From the NCBI RefSeq assembly GCF_000986865.1, contig NZ_LAVS01000002.1, positions 83,331 to 147,330 of the forward strand: a DNA stretch of 64,000 bases, given 5' to 3'. Source of the stretch: Rheinheimera mesophila. Its GTDB lineage: Bacteria; Pseudomonadota; Gammaproteobacteria; Enterobacterales; Alteromonadaceae. The notes under the pieces were generated by a model. The model made no database searches, was not told where the DNA came from, and saw only the letters and a program-made list of their open reading frames with translations. Shown piece by piece: positions 43,449 through 52,799 of this stretch; position 1 is the stretch's first letter; every line of letters begins with the position of its first letter. A program made the translations under genes and the position numbers.

Positions 43449-44843
43449 TTATTGCTGTAACCACATTCGGGCACTGCGTGCCGGAATCGTCACTTTTAAC
43501 CATTGCGTGTTGACCTGAAACGTATGACCACTGAGCACGTCGGTGTAGTTAACATACCAGTTCAACTCGTTGGCGTAGGTATCAACCCAGTACTCTTGTG
43601 GACTGTCACATTTGTTAATGCCTACTATGCCCTTTTTATCACGTTTAAACAGCAAGAAACACTGGCCGTGTCCCAGCACCTGCATGCCACTGCCTTGAGT
43701 GCTGTTGTGAAACCGGATCATGTTTTTAATGTCCGCTCTTTTATAAAAGTCTTGCCAGCGGTAACCGTCTAAATTAGCGGTTTCGCCGTGATCCGAATAA
43801 ATCATCGGGGTGCCACCGTTTCGACCCAGAATGTAAGCGTGAGCCAGTGTTTCATCGGTAGCGTTCATGATCTGATAGCGAAAACCATCGTTGGTTGGAA
43901 TGTCATGGGTGATGGCAAAAGTCACAGCTTTGTTCCAGGCCAGCGCCTGACCATAAGCACCGGGATCGACCAGCACGCTCATCGAACCACCAAAACTAAA
44001 AGCATTTCGCATAGAAGCAAACAGCGGGAAGTCGTAAGCACTGTGACTGGTGTTGTCCAGATAAGGCTTTAAAAACAGCTCGTACTCTTGGTTGCCCGAG
44101 CCACCAGAGGTAATGACTTCACCAAACACATGCATGCCACTGATTAAAGCCGGAGTAAACACCGCATTAATATGAGCATTGGTCATATGTTTTACTGCAT
44201 CAACCCGAAAGCCTTTAATGCCCATATTTTTCAGCGCCTGTAAATAGGCTTGCTGCTGACCTATTACCCAGTTGTTATTATCCAGATCCGGCAGGCCGGC
44301 ATCGCCGCCGCCACCGCACAGTCGATAGTACTGTACTTGCCAGACGTCCAGATAATTACTGATACAACCCGGGGCATGAAAATCAGAGCCTGACAAAAAG
44401 TTCTGTGTTAAATCGCCGTACAGTTTCTGATTGTTGACGTAGGTCCAGTTCGCCTGATAGCTGTTAAGTACAGCAGAGCCCGGATAGTTCAGATCACTGC
44501 GCTGTGCGCTTTCATTCGCCATATGATTGAGTACGACGTCAGCATAAACTTGAATGCCTTTGCTGGTCATGGTCTGGATCAGCGTTTGTAGCTGTTGTTT
44601 GTTGCCGCGTGGATGGTCAATTAAGCGTAAATCCTGTGGCTGATAACGAGCCCACCATTGTTCTCCACTGGACTTCATCGGAGGGGCTATCAACACTTTT
44701 TTATAACCAGCCTGCTGAATTTCAGTGGCCTTGGCGGTGATTTCACTGTAATTCCAGTTAAAGGCATGCAGAATAACGTCGGCATAAGCCGGGCTTGCAC
44801 AAAGCAGGCTCGCGCCCAGCACTGTGTTGAGTGATAATTTCAT
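43449..44843 (-). CDS. Secreted alpha-amylase (GH13)
   Basis: 464 residues with a signal peptide ending near SPAYA (21). The (beta/alpha)8 barrel carries region I DVVLNH (102-107), region II GFRVDAVKH with nucleophile Asp215, region III GEV with acid/base Glu242, and region IV THDIPTN with Asp314. It hydrolyses internal alpha-1,4 bonds of starch or glycogen. A C-terminal beta domain follows from about 380; no starch-binding module is seen. It is compact compared with two-domain secreted amylases. No maltose-transport genes adjoin, so the product is taken up by systems elsewhere. Confidence 0.94.
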   Translation of the reverse strand: MKLSLNTVLGASLLCASPAYADVILHAFNWNYSEITAKATEIQQAGYKKVLIAPPMKSSGEQWWARYQPQDLRLIDHPRGNKQQLQTLIQTMTSKGIQVYADVVLNHMANESAQRSDLNYPGSAVLNSYQANWTYVNNQKLYGDLTQNFLSGSDFHAPGCISNYLDVWQVQYYRLCGGGGDAGLPDLDNNNWVIGQQQAYLQALKNMGIKGFRVDAVKHMTNAHINAVFTPALISGMHVFGEVITSGGSGNQEYELFLKPYLDNTSHSAYDFPLFASMRNAFSFGGSMSVLVDPGAYGQALAWNKAVTFAITHDIPTNDGFRYQIMNATDETLAHAYILGRNGGTPMIYSDHGETANLDGYRWQDFYKRADIKNMIRFHNSTQGSGMQVLGHGQCFLLFKRDKKGIVGINKCDSPQEYWVDTYANELNWYVNYTDVLSGHTFQVNTQWLKVTIPARSARMWLQQ

Positions 44844-45222
44844 TCGTTTTACCCTGTCATTGTCGTCATTTTTTTAGTCATGCGCATTTGCATCAAAGCT
44901 GAACTGCTGTTGAGTCAAATGGCTGCTTGGTTTTGTGCACCGGTGACTGATAAAACTTATGAGTACTTTGCTATTTTGTAAATAAAATAGCGTTATTGTT
45001 TAAAAAATGCATACGTATTCACAGCGTACCGGTAAAAACCAGACGAATTCGCAAGGTAAAACAGCGGCTTTAGGCTGGTGGATCGTAAAGAGTGCTTTGC
45101 GCAGACAGTTTTGTTATGCTCGCTGACGAATTTTTTAACACTTACCCAGGCTCCATTGGAACATTTTTGCTCAAAAGAAAAATTTCAAAGGAAAATGGGT
45201 ACAAATCCGGGGAACAGGATCG
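44844..45222. other. Divergent regulatory region, amylase / prolyl oligopeptidase
   Basis: A 379-base region with no gene I can support; a 68-codon frame at 45078-45284 overlaps the peptidase start and looks spurious. It holds two ACCGGT-centred palindromes (CACCGGTG 44938-44945, TACCGGTA 45027-45034) and an AT-rich inverted repeat GCTATTTT / AAAATAGC (44970-44977, 44984-44991). These could be operators for either gene, but the regulator is unknown. Confidence 0.4.
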
Positions 45223-47388
45223 ATGAAATACGCATTAAGCGCTGTGGCTTTGGCTTTATTAACTGCCTGTGGCCAACCAGGTGATACCTCAAAAACACAA
45301 GAAACTGCTATGACCGAAACTCAGGCTGCTCATCCTTTTACCTACCCAGTCACGGTCAAAGGTGATGTGGTGGATAGTTATTTTGATACGAAAGTGGCGG
45401 ACCCATACCGCTGGCTGGAAGATGACCGTAGTGAACAAACCGGCAACTGGGTGAAAGAGCAAAATAAAGTCACTTTTGCCTACCTGGACCAAATCGGCTA
45501 CCGCGACCAAATTAAACAACGATTAGAAGCGCTGTGGAACTATGAAAAAGTAGGCGCACCTTTTATTGAAGGTGACTACACCTACTTCTTTAAAAACGAC
45601 GGTTTACAGAATCAGTCCGTGCTGTACCGCAAAAAAGGCGATGCTGAAGCTGAAGTCTTTTTAGACCCCAATACCTTCAGCAGCGATGCCACCACCTCTT
45701 TAGCCGATGTATCTTTTTCTGAAGACGGTAAAATTCTGGCCTACTCCATCTCTGAAGGTGGCAGTGACTGGCGCAAAATCATTATTATCGATGTAGAAAC
45801 CAAAAAGCCAATTGAAGAAACACTGGTGGATGTGAAGTTCAGCGGCGTGTCCTGGAAAGGCAATGAAGGTTTTTATTACTCCAGCTACGACAAACCTGAA
45901 GGCAGCGAACTGTCAGCCAAAACCGACCAGCACAAGCTGTATTACCATAAGTTAGGCACAGCGCAAAAAGACGATCCGGTTGTCTTTGGTGGTGTGGATG
46001 CGGAAAAACACCGTTATGTCGGTGGTGTGGTGACGGATGATGGTAAATACCTGATTGTCTCTGCCGCCAACGCCACCTCTGGTAATAAAGTCTTCTTAAA
46101 AGATTTAACCAAAGCCGACAGCGCTTTTGTCACTTTATACGCCGAAGGCACTGCCGATTTTGAGTTTGTCGACAGTCGTGACAACGCTTTGTATTTTGTC
46201 ACTAACTTAAATGCAGCCAATAAAAAGCTGATCAAAATTGACGCCACAGCTCCTGCTGCGGATAAGTGGACTGATGTGATCCCGGAAACGGCTAATGTGC
46301 TGGATGTCAGCAAAGGCGCAGGTTTCTTCTTCGCCAATTACATGGTGGATGCGATTTCTCAAATCAAACAATACGACTACGACGGCAAGCTGGTGCGTGA
46401 TGTAGCGCTGCCGGGTTTAGGTACTGTGTCTGGTTTTGCTGGCAAAACTAAAGACAGCACCTTGTATTACAGCTTCACCAACTACAACACTGCGCCCAGC
46501 ACTTTTGCTTTTGAGCCAAAATCTGGCGAAACCAGCACGTACTACAAAGCGGCTGTGAAGTTTAACAGTGACGATTACGAGTCGAAGCAGGTGTTTTACA
46601 CCAGCAAAGACGGTACTAAAGTGCCGATGATCATCACCCACAAAAAAGGTATTCAACTGGATGGCAACAACCCAACCATGTTGTACGGCTATGGTGGTTT
46701 TAACGTCAGCCTGACGCCAGCGTTCAGCGTGGCTAATTTAGTCTGGATGGAAATGGGCGGCGTGTATGCGGTGCCGAACCTGCGTGGTGGTGGTGAATAC
46801 GGCAAAGCCTGGCACGACGCAGGTATTCAGCTGAAAAAACAAAATGTGTTTGATGACTTTATTGCGGCTGGTGAATACCTGATCGCGCAAAAATACACCT
46901 CAAGCGGCAAACTGGCTATTCGTGGTGGTTCGAACGGCGGTTTGTTAGTCGGTGCTGTGATGACGCAGCGTCCTGACTTAATGAAAGTAGCTATTCCACA
47001 AGTCGGTGTATTGGATATGCTGCGTTACCACACCTTCACTGCAGGTGCGGGCTGGGCTTATGACTATGGCACGTCCGAGCAAAGCAAAGAGATGTTTGAT
47101 TATCTCAAAGGCTACTCACCAGTGCATAACGTCAAAGAAGGCGTGGCTTACCCTGCAACTCTTGTGACTACCGGTGATCACGACGACCGGGTTGTACCGG
47201 CACATTCCTTTAAGTTTGCCGCTGAGTTGCAAGCCAAAGCCACTGGCCCTAACCCGCAAATGATCCGGATTGAAACCAATGCAGGCCATGGTGCTGGTGT
47301 GCCTGTGTCCAAGCAAATTGAATTAGCAGCGGATATCTTTGGTTTCACCCTGTTTAATATGGGCGTAAAAGAGTTACCTAAGCAGTAA
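45223..47388 (+). CDS. Prolyl oligopeptidase (S9A), predicted lipoprotein
   Basis: 721 residues. A lipoprotein signal with lipobox LLTAC (Cys16) precedes the mature enzyme, so it is likely tethered in the periplasm. Residues 40-440 form a seven-bladed propeller, opened by DPYRWLED. The catalytic hydrolase domain has Ser570 (GGSNGGLL), Asp in DHDDRVVP (652-659) and His689 (GHGAG). It cleaves short proline-containing peptides after Pro. Length matches the family. AGGATCG precedes the ATG. It forms a peptide-utilising set with the S10, S8 and S41 enzymes nearby. Confidence 0.94.
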   Translation: MKYALSAVALALLTACGQPGDTSKTQETAMTETQAAHPFTYPVTVKGDVVDSYFDTKVADPYRWLEDDRSEQTGNWVKEQNKVTFAYLDQIGYRDQIKQRLEALWNYEKVGAPFIEGDYTYFFKNDGLQNQSVLYRKKGDAEAEVFLDPNTFSSDATTSLADVSFSEDGKILAYSISEGGSDWRKIIIIDVETKKPIEETLVDVKFSGVSWKGNEGFYYSSYDKPEGSELSAKTDQHKLYYHKLGTAQKDDPVVFGGVDAEKHRYVGGVVTDDGKYLIVSAANATSGNKVFLKDLTKADSAFVTLYAEGTADFEFVDSRDNALYFVTNLNAANKKLIKIDATAPAADKWTDVIPETANVLDVSKGAGFFFANYMVDAISQIKQYDYDGKLVRDVALPGLGTVSGFAGKTKDSTLYYSFTNYNTAPSTFAFEPKSGETSTYYKAAVKFNSDDYESKQVFYTSKDGTKVPMIITHKKGIQLDGNNPTMLYGYGGFNVSLTPAFSVANLVWMEMGGVYAVPNLRGGGEYGKAWHDAGIQLKKQNVFDDFIAAGEYLIAQKYTSSGKLAIRGGSNGGLLVGAVMTQRPDLMKVAIPQVGVLDMLRYHTFTAGAGWAYDYGTSEQSKEMFDYLKGYSPVHNVKEGVAYPATLVTTGDHDDRVVPAHSFKFAAELQAKATGPNPQMIRIETNAGHGAGVPVSKQIELAADIFGFTLFNMGVKELPKQ

Positions 47389-47390
47389 AT

Positions 47391-47419
47391 AGAGGTGACC
47401 CAATGATGTTGGGTCCTCT
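47391..47419 (+). terminator. First hairpin after the oligopeptidase gene
   Basis: Stem GACCCAA / TTGGGTC, extended by AGAG / CTCT across a small bulge, immediately after the stop codon. It precedes the stronger terminator at 47432. Confidence 0.5.
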
Positions 47420-47431
47420 ATCCATTGAGAC

Positions 47432-47461
47432 AAGCCAGAGTCCGAGGACTCTGGCTTTTTT
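47432..47461 (+). terminator. Strong Rho-independent terminator
   Basis: Perfect 11-bp stem AAGCCAGAGTC / GACTCTGGCTT with CGAG loop and a run of T residues. Confidence 0.9.
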
Positions 47462-47590
47462 ACACCTCTGGCTCTGTGCAAAGCGCTAGTGCTGCATTAC
47501 TATGTCGCCGTTTTAGCGGGGTTGTTGTGTGAGTTCAGTCGCCGTTTGCAAGACGGACTCCTTGAGAGTCACAGATACAGGAGATGTCGT

Positions 47591-47938
47591 ATGAAGAAGT
47601 GGTTAGCAGTGGCTGTGTTGGGTATTGCACTGGCAGGTTGTAGCTCTGTGCCGGATGACTGGAGCAATATGACACAAACCGAAATACAAAGCTGGCAAGC
47701 CAGTGGTTTTACTGCAGAAGTCGCTCAGCAGTGGAAAGCCAGTGGTTTTAATTCCGAAGCTGCAGGCCTGTGGAAAACTATGGGCTTTAATCTGGAGTCT
47801 GCCACAGAGTGGTCGGCGCAAAAGTTTAGCGCCGAAGAAGCGAAAAACTGGGTTGCTACAGGCTTTGAACTGGATGACGCTGTCGATTATCGCGCCAGAG
47901 GTTTATCGCCTATTCACCGTGAACAGGCGGTTGAATAA
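47591..47938 (+). CDS. Lipoprotein built of 13-residue W-xxx-GF repeats
   Basis: 115 residues. A lipoprotein signal with lipobox ALAGC (Cys17) is followed by tandem 13-residue units of the form W-x-x-x-G-F-x-x-E-x-A-x-x. The clear units are WQASGFTAEVAQQ, WKASGFNSEAAGL, WKTMGFNLESATE, WSAQKFSAEEAKN and WVATGFELDDAVD, with a degenerate unit before (DDWSNMTQTEIQS) and after (YRARGLSPIHRE). The pattern suggests a short helical-hairpin solenoid. AGGAG precedes the ATG at 47591 (an upstream frame from 47489 has no support). Single gene with its own terminator. I do not recognise a named family; function unknown. Confidence 0.8.
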   Translation: MKKWLAVAVLGIALAGCSSVPDDWSNMTQTEIQSWQASGFTAEVAQQWKASGFNSEAAGLWKTMGFNLESATEWSAQKFSAEEAKNWVATGFELDDAVDYRARGLSPIHREQAVE

Positions 47939-47969
47939 CCTCAGCGTCTGACCCCCTTTGTGGATACAG

Positions 47970-47995
47970 AGCCCGGTTTTTACTGGGCTTTTTGT
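47970..47995 (+). terminator. Rho-independent terminator of the repeat-lipoprotein gene
   Basis: AGCCCGG / CTGGGCT stem (one G-T pair) with a T-rich loop, followed by TTTTTG. Confidence 0.75.
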
Positions 47996-48117
47996 TGCGG
48001 CTGTATCAGTGGTCGTAGTCGCTCTGTATCCCGCAGTTCTTATTCCACTTGTCGTTTTGTACTTGAATAGAATGAGTTTCTGCGCTCTGATGAGGTTCAT
48101 TTCAACGGAGGTTATCG

Positions 48118-49194
48118 ATGGCAGATTTTCGCAGTGACACCGTCACTCAACCTACAGCGGCGATGAAAGCCGCTATGCTCTCTGCGCCTTTAGGCGATGA
48201 TGTGTTTCAGGACGACCCGACGGTGAATAAGTTGCAGCGTTATGCCGCTGAGCTTTTGGGGTTTGAAGCCGCCTTGTTTGCCCCCAGTGGTACCCAAACC
48301 AATTTAATAGCATTGATGGCGCACTGCCAGCGTGGTGATGAAGCCATAGTAGGCCAGCAGTGGCACACCTATCGCTGGGAAGGTGGGGGCATGGCGGTGT
48401 TAGGTTCGATTCAGCCCCAGCCGATTGAACATCAGCCCGACGGCACGCTCGCGCTTGAGCAGATCCGTGCTGCGGTAAAACCAGACGATCCACATTTTGC
48501 CCGTACTAAATTAATAGTGATGGAAAACACCACAGGCGGTAAAGTGTTGCCTTTGTCTTATATGAATTCAGTGGCGGCTTTAGCCAAAGAGCTGGGGCTG
48601 AATTGCCATATTGATGGCGCAAGGCTGATGAATGCGGCTGTGGCTTTAGCCACAGCGGATGGTTCTCATCCACTACAAAAAGCCAGAGCGCTTTGCGCTG
48701 GTTTTGATTCAGTGTCTTTGTGTTTATCCAAGGGCTTGGGTGCCCCTGTTGGTTCGTTATTGTTGGGGAATCAGGCATTTATTCAACAGGCCAGACGGCT
48801 GCGTAAGATGCTCGGCGGTGGCATGCGCCAGGCGGGCATGCTGGCGGCAGCGGGTTTGTATGCACTGCAGAACAATGTTGAGCGTCTGGCAGAGGATCAT
48901 CAGCATGCACAGCAACTGGCCGAAGGTTTACAACGCATCGCGGCCGAACATCCGCTTCTGAAAGGCAAACTGGCGCTGGTATCGGTCAATACCAATATTT
49001 TATTTACCGATATAGCCTTGGATCTGGCCGAACCTTTGCTGGCACATTTGGCAAAGCAGGGCATCCAATTAACCAGCAGTAATTACAACAAGGCGGATCA
49101 ACACTTCAAACGAGTGCGTTGGGTGACCCATTTAGATATCAGTGCTGCAGATATTCAGCATGCACTGTCGGCGGTGCAAGGTTTTAGTGGCTAA
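48118..49194 (+). CDS. ltaE: Low-specificity L-threonine aldolase
   Basis: 358-residue PLP enzyme that cleaves L-threonine and L-allo-threonine to glycine and acetaldehyde. The N-terminus FRSDTVTQPTAAMKAAM and GDDVFQDDPTVNKLQ are diagnostic; LFAPSGTQTNLIALMAHCQRGDE binds the cofactor phosphate, and the PLP lysine lies in SVSLCLSKGLGAPVGS. HIDGARLMNA supplies the Asp/Arg pair. The length is close to the usual 330-360. GGAGG precedes the ATG. Single gene. Confidence 0.95.
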   Translation: MADFRSDTVTQPTAAMKAAMLSAPLGDDVFQDDPTVNKLQRYAAELLGFEAALFAPSGTQTNLIALMAHCQRGDEAIVGQQWHTYRWEGGGMAVLGSIQPQPIEHQPDGTLALEQIRAAVKPDDPHFARTKLIVMENTTGGKVLPLSYMNSVAALAKELGLNCHIDGARLMNAAVALATADGSHPLQKARALCAGFDSVSLCLSKGLGAPVGSLLLGNQAFIQQARRLRKMLGGGMRQAGMLAAAGLYALQNNVERLAEDHQHAQQLAEGLQRIAAEHPLLKGKLALVSVNTNILFTDIALDLAEPLLAHLAKQGIQLTSSNYNKADQHFKRVRWVTHLDISAADIQHALSAVQGFSG

Positions 49195-49300
49195 GACTAA
49201 GCTGCTGATTTCTGAGATGGCCTGCTCTGTTTTTCTTTGCGGAAGCTGTTAAGGTAAAACCAACAACCCACAAGTAAAAACAGAAAATCCGGGGCCATCT

Positions 49301-52300
49301 ATGAAACTCACTTTCGTCGCTTGTCTGACGGCTGCTTTTTTTGCCAGCAGTTATGCCAATGCAGCTTATTACCGCTCGCCTTCACTGCAGCAAAACCAAC
49401 TGGTGTTCACCGCCGAAGGTGATTTATGGCTAAGCGCCGTCAATAGCAGCGAAGCCAAACGCCTGACTACGCATGCTGCTGAAGAATCTCAGGCACTTTT
49501 TACCCCGGACGGCAAAGCTGTGGTCTATGTGGCCGCTTACGATGAGACGCCGGATATTTATTATTTAGCGTTGGCGGGCGGTGCGCCCAAACGTCTGACA
49601 GCGCTCAATGCCAAGGTGAAATTACAGGGCTGGAGTCTGGACGGCAAATTGTTGTACAGCACAGATGCGATGACAGGACCTGTCAATAGCTGGGTACTGA
49701 AATTGCTGGATTTGGAAACGCAGCAGACTGAAACCTTGCCTTTACTGGATGCAGTCGAAGCTGTGCTGGATGAGCAAAATGGTTATCTCTACTTTATCCG
49801 TTATGGCTTGCAACTCACGGGGGATAACGCTCGTCAGTATCAGGGCGGTGCCAAAGGTCAGCTCTGGCGCTGGAAACTGGGCTCACAACTTGAAGCTGAA
49901 CGCTTATTAGCTGACCATCCAGGCTCGATACGTCACCCTATGATTTGGCAAGGCCAATTGGTGCTGGTGAGCGATGCGGGCGGCAATGCCAATTTATGGT
50001 CGTACGATCCTGTCTCCACTCAATTGAAAGAGCTGACGACACATCAGGATTTTGCTGTGCGCTCTGCCCGGATGGATCAGGGTAAAGTTGTGTATCAACT
50101 GGGCGCTGATATCAAACTGCTGGATTTAGCCTCAGGCCAAAGCAGCACTCAGGCGCCGCTGTTGGTCACAGACTCACCACAGCAACGTCAGCGTCTGTTA
50201 AGCGAGCCTTTAAACTATCTCACATCCGATTCAGTCGGTTTTGCTAAACAAAAGTTGGTATTAACCCTGCGTGGCAAAGTGCAGGTGCTATCCAGGGCGC
50301 CACAGCGTATAGTCGAATTGGCCGTACCTGAAACCGCCCGGGCCCGCAGTGCCGTTGTCAGTCAGGATGGTCTGTGGGTGTATTTAATTTCCGATCAGTC
50401 CGGTGAACCGGAGATCTGGCGATATGCTGCCGATGGTTCGGATCAGGGCAAGCAGTTGACCAAAGATGGCCGGGGTTTTCGCTGGCATTTAAGCTTATCG
50501 CCAGATGGCCGTTACTTAGCGCATGATGATAAACAAGGTCAGTTGTGGGTATTGGATACCAGAAGCGGCACTAATCAGCTTGTCTATAAAAGTGGTTCAG
50601 GTTTAAGCCCCTACGCTGATTTAAGCTGGAATAAAAACAGCACCTTGCTGGCGTTTACCACAGAAAAAGATGGGGTAGGCCGTCAGCAAATTGGTCTCTA
50701 TGCCGTCAAAGAGCAACAGGCGAAGTTACTGACCACTGATAAATACAACTCCTTTAGCCCTGCTTTTCACCCTGACGGAGACTGGTTGTATTTTTTATCC
50801 GAACGTGAATTAAAACCTACTCCGGGCAGTCCATGGGGCGATCGCAATATGGGGCCTGCTTTTGAGCAAAGGGCGCAGGTGTTTGCTTATGCGCTCAATA
50901 GCACAGCAGTATTCCCATTTGCTGCTGAAACTGAGCTGACGGCGGGCCTGGAAGGGCAAGCCAAAGCCATCGCATTAGAAGATTTACCAGGCCAGCTCTG
51001 GCAAGTGCCAGTGGCCGCGGGCAATTATCAAAAGCTGCAAGCCGGGGCTGATTATTTGTATCTGCAGGAGTTTGAATACAGCGGCGATGCCGGGGCTGTC
51101 AGAGCAGTAAAAATTGAACCTGACAATAAAAAACTGCTGAGCTTTGCCGGTAAAGTGAGGGATATACAAAGCAGTGCTGATGGTAAGTCCTTGTATTTGC
51201 GCTATGAAACCGAACCTGGTCAGTATAGATTTTTCTTGGGTTCAGCCACAGCCAAAGCGCCGGAGGGCGAAGATGCTGAGCCATGGGCTGTGGATAACAT
51301 CAGTCTGACCCTCACGCCTAAAGCGGAATGGCAACAAATGTTTCATGATGCCTGGCTGATGCACCGGGAGTTTTTATTTGACCCGTCGATGCGGGGTGTC
51401 GATTGGGGCAGTATCAAAAGGCGTTATCAGCCCTTAGTCGACAGAGTGACAGACAGATTTGAGCTCGATGATGTGCTGGCGCAACTGATTGGTGAATTGT
51501 CGGTATTGCACTCGCAAGTGCGGGGTGGTGACTATGCCAAAGCCAGTGAAAGCAGCAAAGCCGCCAGCCTCGGCGCTGAATTTATCAGCCGTGACGGCAA
51601 ACTGGTGCTGCAGACCATTTACCAGACTGATCCGGATTTACCTGCTGTAGCCAGTCCACTCAATAGCGCTGGAGTAAAACTCAAAGCAGGCGATAGTGTA
51701 GTGGCTGTGAACGGCAAGGCAGTCGCTACGGTGTTGGATCTGCATCAGGCCTTACAGCAGCAACAAGGTCAACAAGTACTGCTGCAAATAGAGCGCGACG
51801 GCAAAAGCTTTAAAAAAGTGGTGGTCCCCGTCAGCCCACAGCAAGAACAAACATTAAGGTATCAGCACTGGGTACAGCAGAAAAAACAGCAGGTAGAGCA
51901 GCAAGGCAAACAACAGCTGGGCTATCTGCATCTGTATGCCATGACCGCCAGCGATATCAGCAACTTTGCCCGCGAGTTTTATGCCAATGTCGACAAGCAG
52001 GGGTTGATTATTGATGTGCGCCGTAACAGAGGTGGCAATATCGACAGTTGGGTGATTGAAAAACTGTTACGTAGGGTCTGGGCCTTCTGGCAACCCACCC
52101 AGGGCAAAGCCTATGGCAATATGCAACAGACCTTCCGTGGTCAGTTGGTGGTGTTAACCGACCCTCTGACCTATTCAGATGGCGAAACTTTTGCCGCTGG
52201 GGTGAAAAGTTTAGGCTTAGGCCCTGTCGTGGGGCAACAAACTGCGGGGGCCGGTGTCTGGTTATCGGGCCGCAATTTGTTAGCTGATATGGGTGTGGCA

Positions 52301-52540
52301 AGGGTTGCAGAGACAGCACAGTTTGATAAAGACGGCCGCTGGATCATCGAAGGCCGCGGTGTCAGTCCGGATCTGTGGGTCGACAACCTGCCTTATGCCA
52401 GTTTTAACGGCCAGGATGCACAATTATCTTATGCCATCAGTCTGTTGCAAAAACAGTTGCAGGAACAGGCCGTGCCAGAGCTGAAAGCCGAACCATTAAA
52501 ACCCGGGATAGCCAAAGATGCACAAAAGCTGAGCTGGTAA
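49301..52540 (+). CDS. Tricorn-like S41 family peptidase, exported
   Basis: 1079 residues with a signal peptide (FVACLTAAFFASSYANA). Two WD40/TolB-like propellers fill about 25-630 (repeats such as LFTPDGKAVVYVAA, LSLSPDGRYLAHDDKQGQLWVLD). A PDZ domain lies near 765-850 (SAGVKLKAGDSVVAVNGKAVATVLDLHQAL), followed by the C-terminal S41 catalytic domain with KQGLIIDVRRNRGGNID and the nucleophile Ser959 in TYSDGETFAAGVKSLGLGPVVGQQTAG. Tricorn cores degrade oligopeptides produced by other proteases; here the enzyme is periplasmic. Size is as for bacterial homologues. The ribosome site is weak (GGGG). Confidence 0.93.
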   Translation: MKLTFVACLTAAFFASSYANAAYYRSPSLQQNQLVFTAEGDLWLSAVNSSEAKRLTTHAAEESQALFTPDGKAVVYVAAYDETPDIYYLALAGGAPKRLTALNAKVKLQGWSLDGKLLYSTDAMTGPVNSWVLKLLDLETQQTETLPLLDAVEAVLDEQNGYLYFIRYGLQLTGDNARQYQGGAKGQLWRWKLGSQLEAERLLADHPGSIRHPMIWQGQLVLVSDAGGNANLWSYDPVSTQLKELTTHQDFAVRSARMDQGKVVYQLGADIKLLDLASGQSSTQAPLLVTDSPQQRQRLLSEPLNYLTSDSVGFAKQKLVLTLRGKVQVLSRAPQRIVELAVPETARARSAVVSQDGLWVYLISDQSGEPEIWRYAADGSDQGKQLTKDGRGFRWHLSLSPDGRYLAHDDKQGQLWVLDTRSGTNQLVYKSGSGLSPYADLSWNKNSTLLAFTTEKDGVGRQQIGLYAVKEQQAKLLTTDKYNSFSPAFHPDGDWLYFLSERELKPTPGSPWGDRNMGPAFEQRAQVFAYALNSTAVFPFAAETELTAGLEGQAKAIALEDLPGQLWQVPVAAGNYQKLQAGADYLYLQEFEYSGDAGAVRAVKIEPDNKKLLSFAGKVRDIQSSADGKSLYLRYETEPGQYRFFLGSATAKAPEGEDAEPWAVDNISLTLTPKAEWQQMFHDAWLMHREFLFDPSMRGVDWGSIKRRYQPLVDRVTDRFELDDVLAQLIGELSVLHSQVRGGDYAKASESSKAASLGAEFISRDGKLVLQTIYQTDPDLPAVASPLNSAGVKLKAGDSVVAVNGKAVATVLDLHQALQQQQGQQVLLQIERDGKSFKKVVVPVSPQQEQTLRYQHWVQQKKQQVEQQGKQQLGYLHLYAMTASDISNFAREFYANVDKQGLIIDVRRNRGGNIDSWVIEKLLRRVWAFWQPTQGKAYGNMQQTFRGQLVVLTDPLTYSDGETFAAGVKSLGLGPVVGQQTAGAGVWLSGRNLLADMGVARVAETAQFDKDGRWIIEGRGVSPDLWVDNLPYASFNGQDAQLSYAISLLQKQLQEQAVPELKAEPLKPGIAKDAQKLSW

Positions 52541-52590
52541 TAGACCTGTGGTACTTGAAGCCGCAGCTTTGTTGACTGCATGTTCTCGCC

Positions 52591-52619
52591 CCAGTTACAT
52601 AGTTAAGCTATGTGACTGG
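52591..52619. terminator. Hairpin downstream of the tricorn-like gene
   Basis: CCAGTTACATAG / CTATGTGACTGG (one G-T pair) with TTAAG loop, 50 bases after the stop codon. It lacks a T-run and could equally be a repeated intergenic palindrome. Confidence 0.4.
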
Positions 52620-52731
52620 GATCTCATGCTGTTGTCGCCTCCCTGCAATTCCAGGTTACCTGGCTATACACTCAAAATAGCGCAGAGAGCAGGTTACGAA
52701 AAAACGTAATGGGTTTTTGTCCTGTTGCTGG

Positions 52732-52748
52732 ATGTAAGCGCTTTACAT
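52732..52748. promoter_or_regulatory. LacI-type operator-like dyad upstream of the DUF1080 gene
   Basis: ATGTAA (52732-52737) and TTACAT (52743-52748) flank the centre GCGCT. The arrangement resembles LacI/GalR-family operators with a TGTAA...TTACA frame and central CG. It lies about 50 bases before the ATG of the DUF1080 gene. Confidence 0.45.
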
Positions 52749-52799
52749 TTTTCGGTTTAACTGTTATCCAATTGAAAACATTCATTATTGGATAACACT

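Noticed and set aside
45078..45284. 68-codon frame starting in the amylase/oligopeptidase gap
   Set aside because: Overlaps the real oligopeptidase start in another frame; no ribosome site or family features.
52591..52670. Palindrome and the word CTCCCTGCAATT, repeated near 58401, as a REP-like element
   Set aside because: Only a 12-base match between two places; too little to define a repeat family from this window alone.
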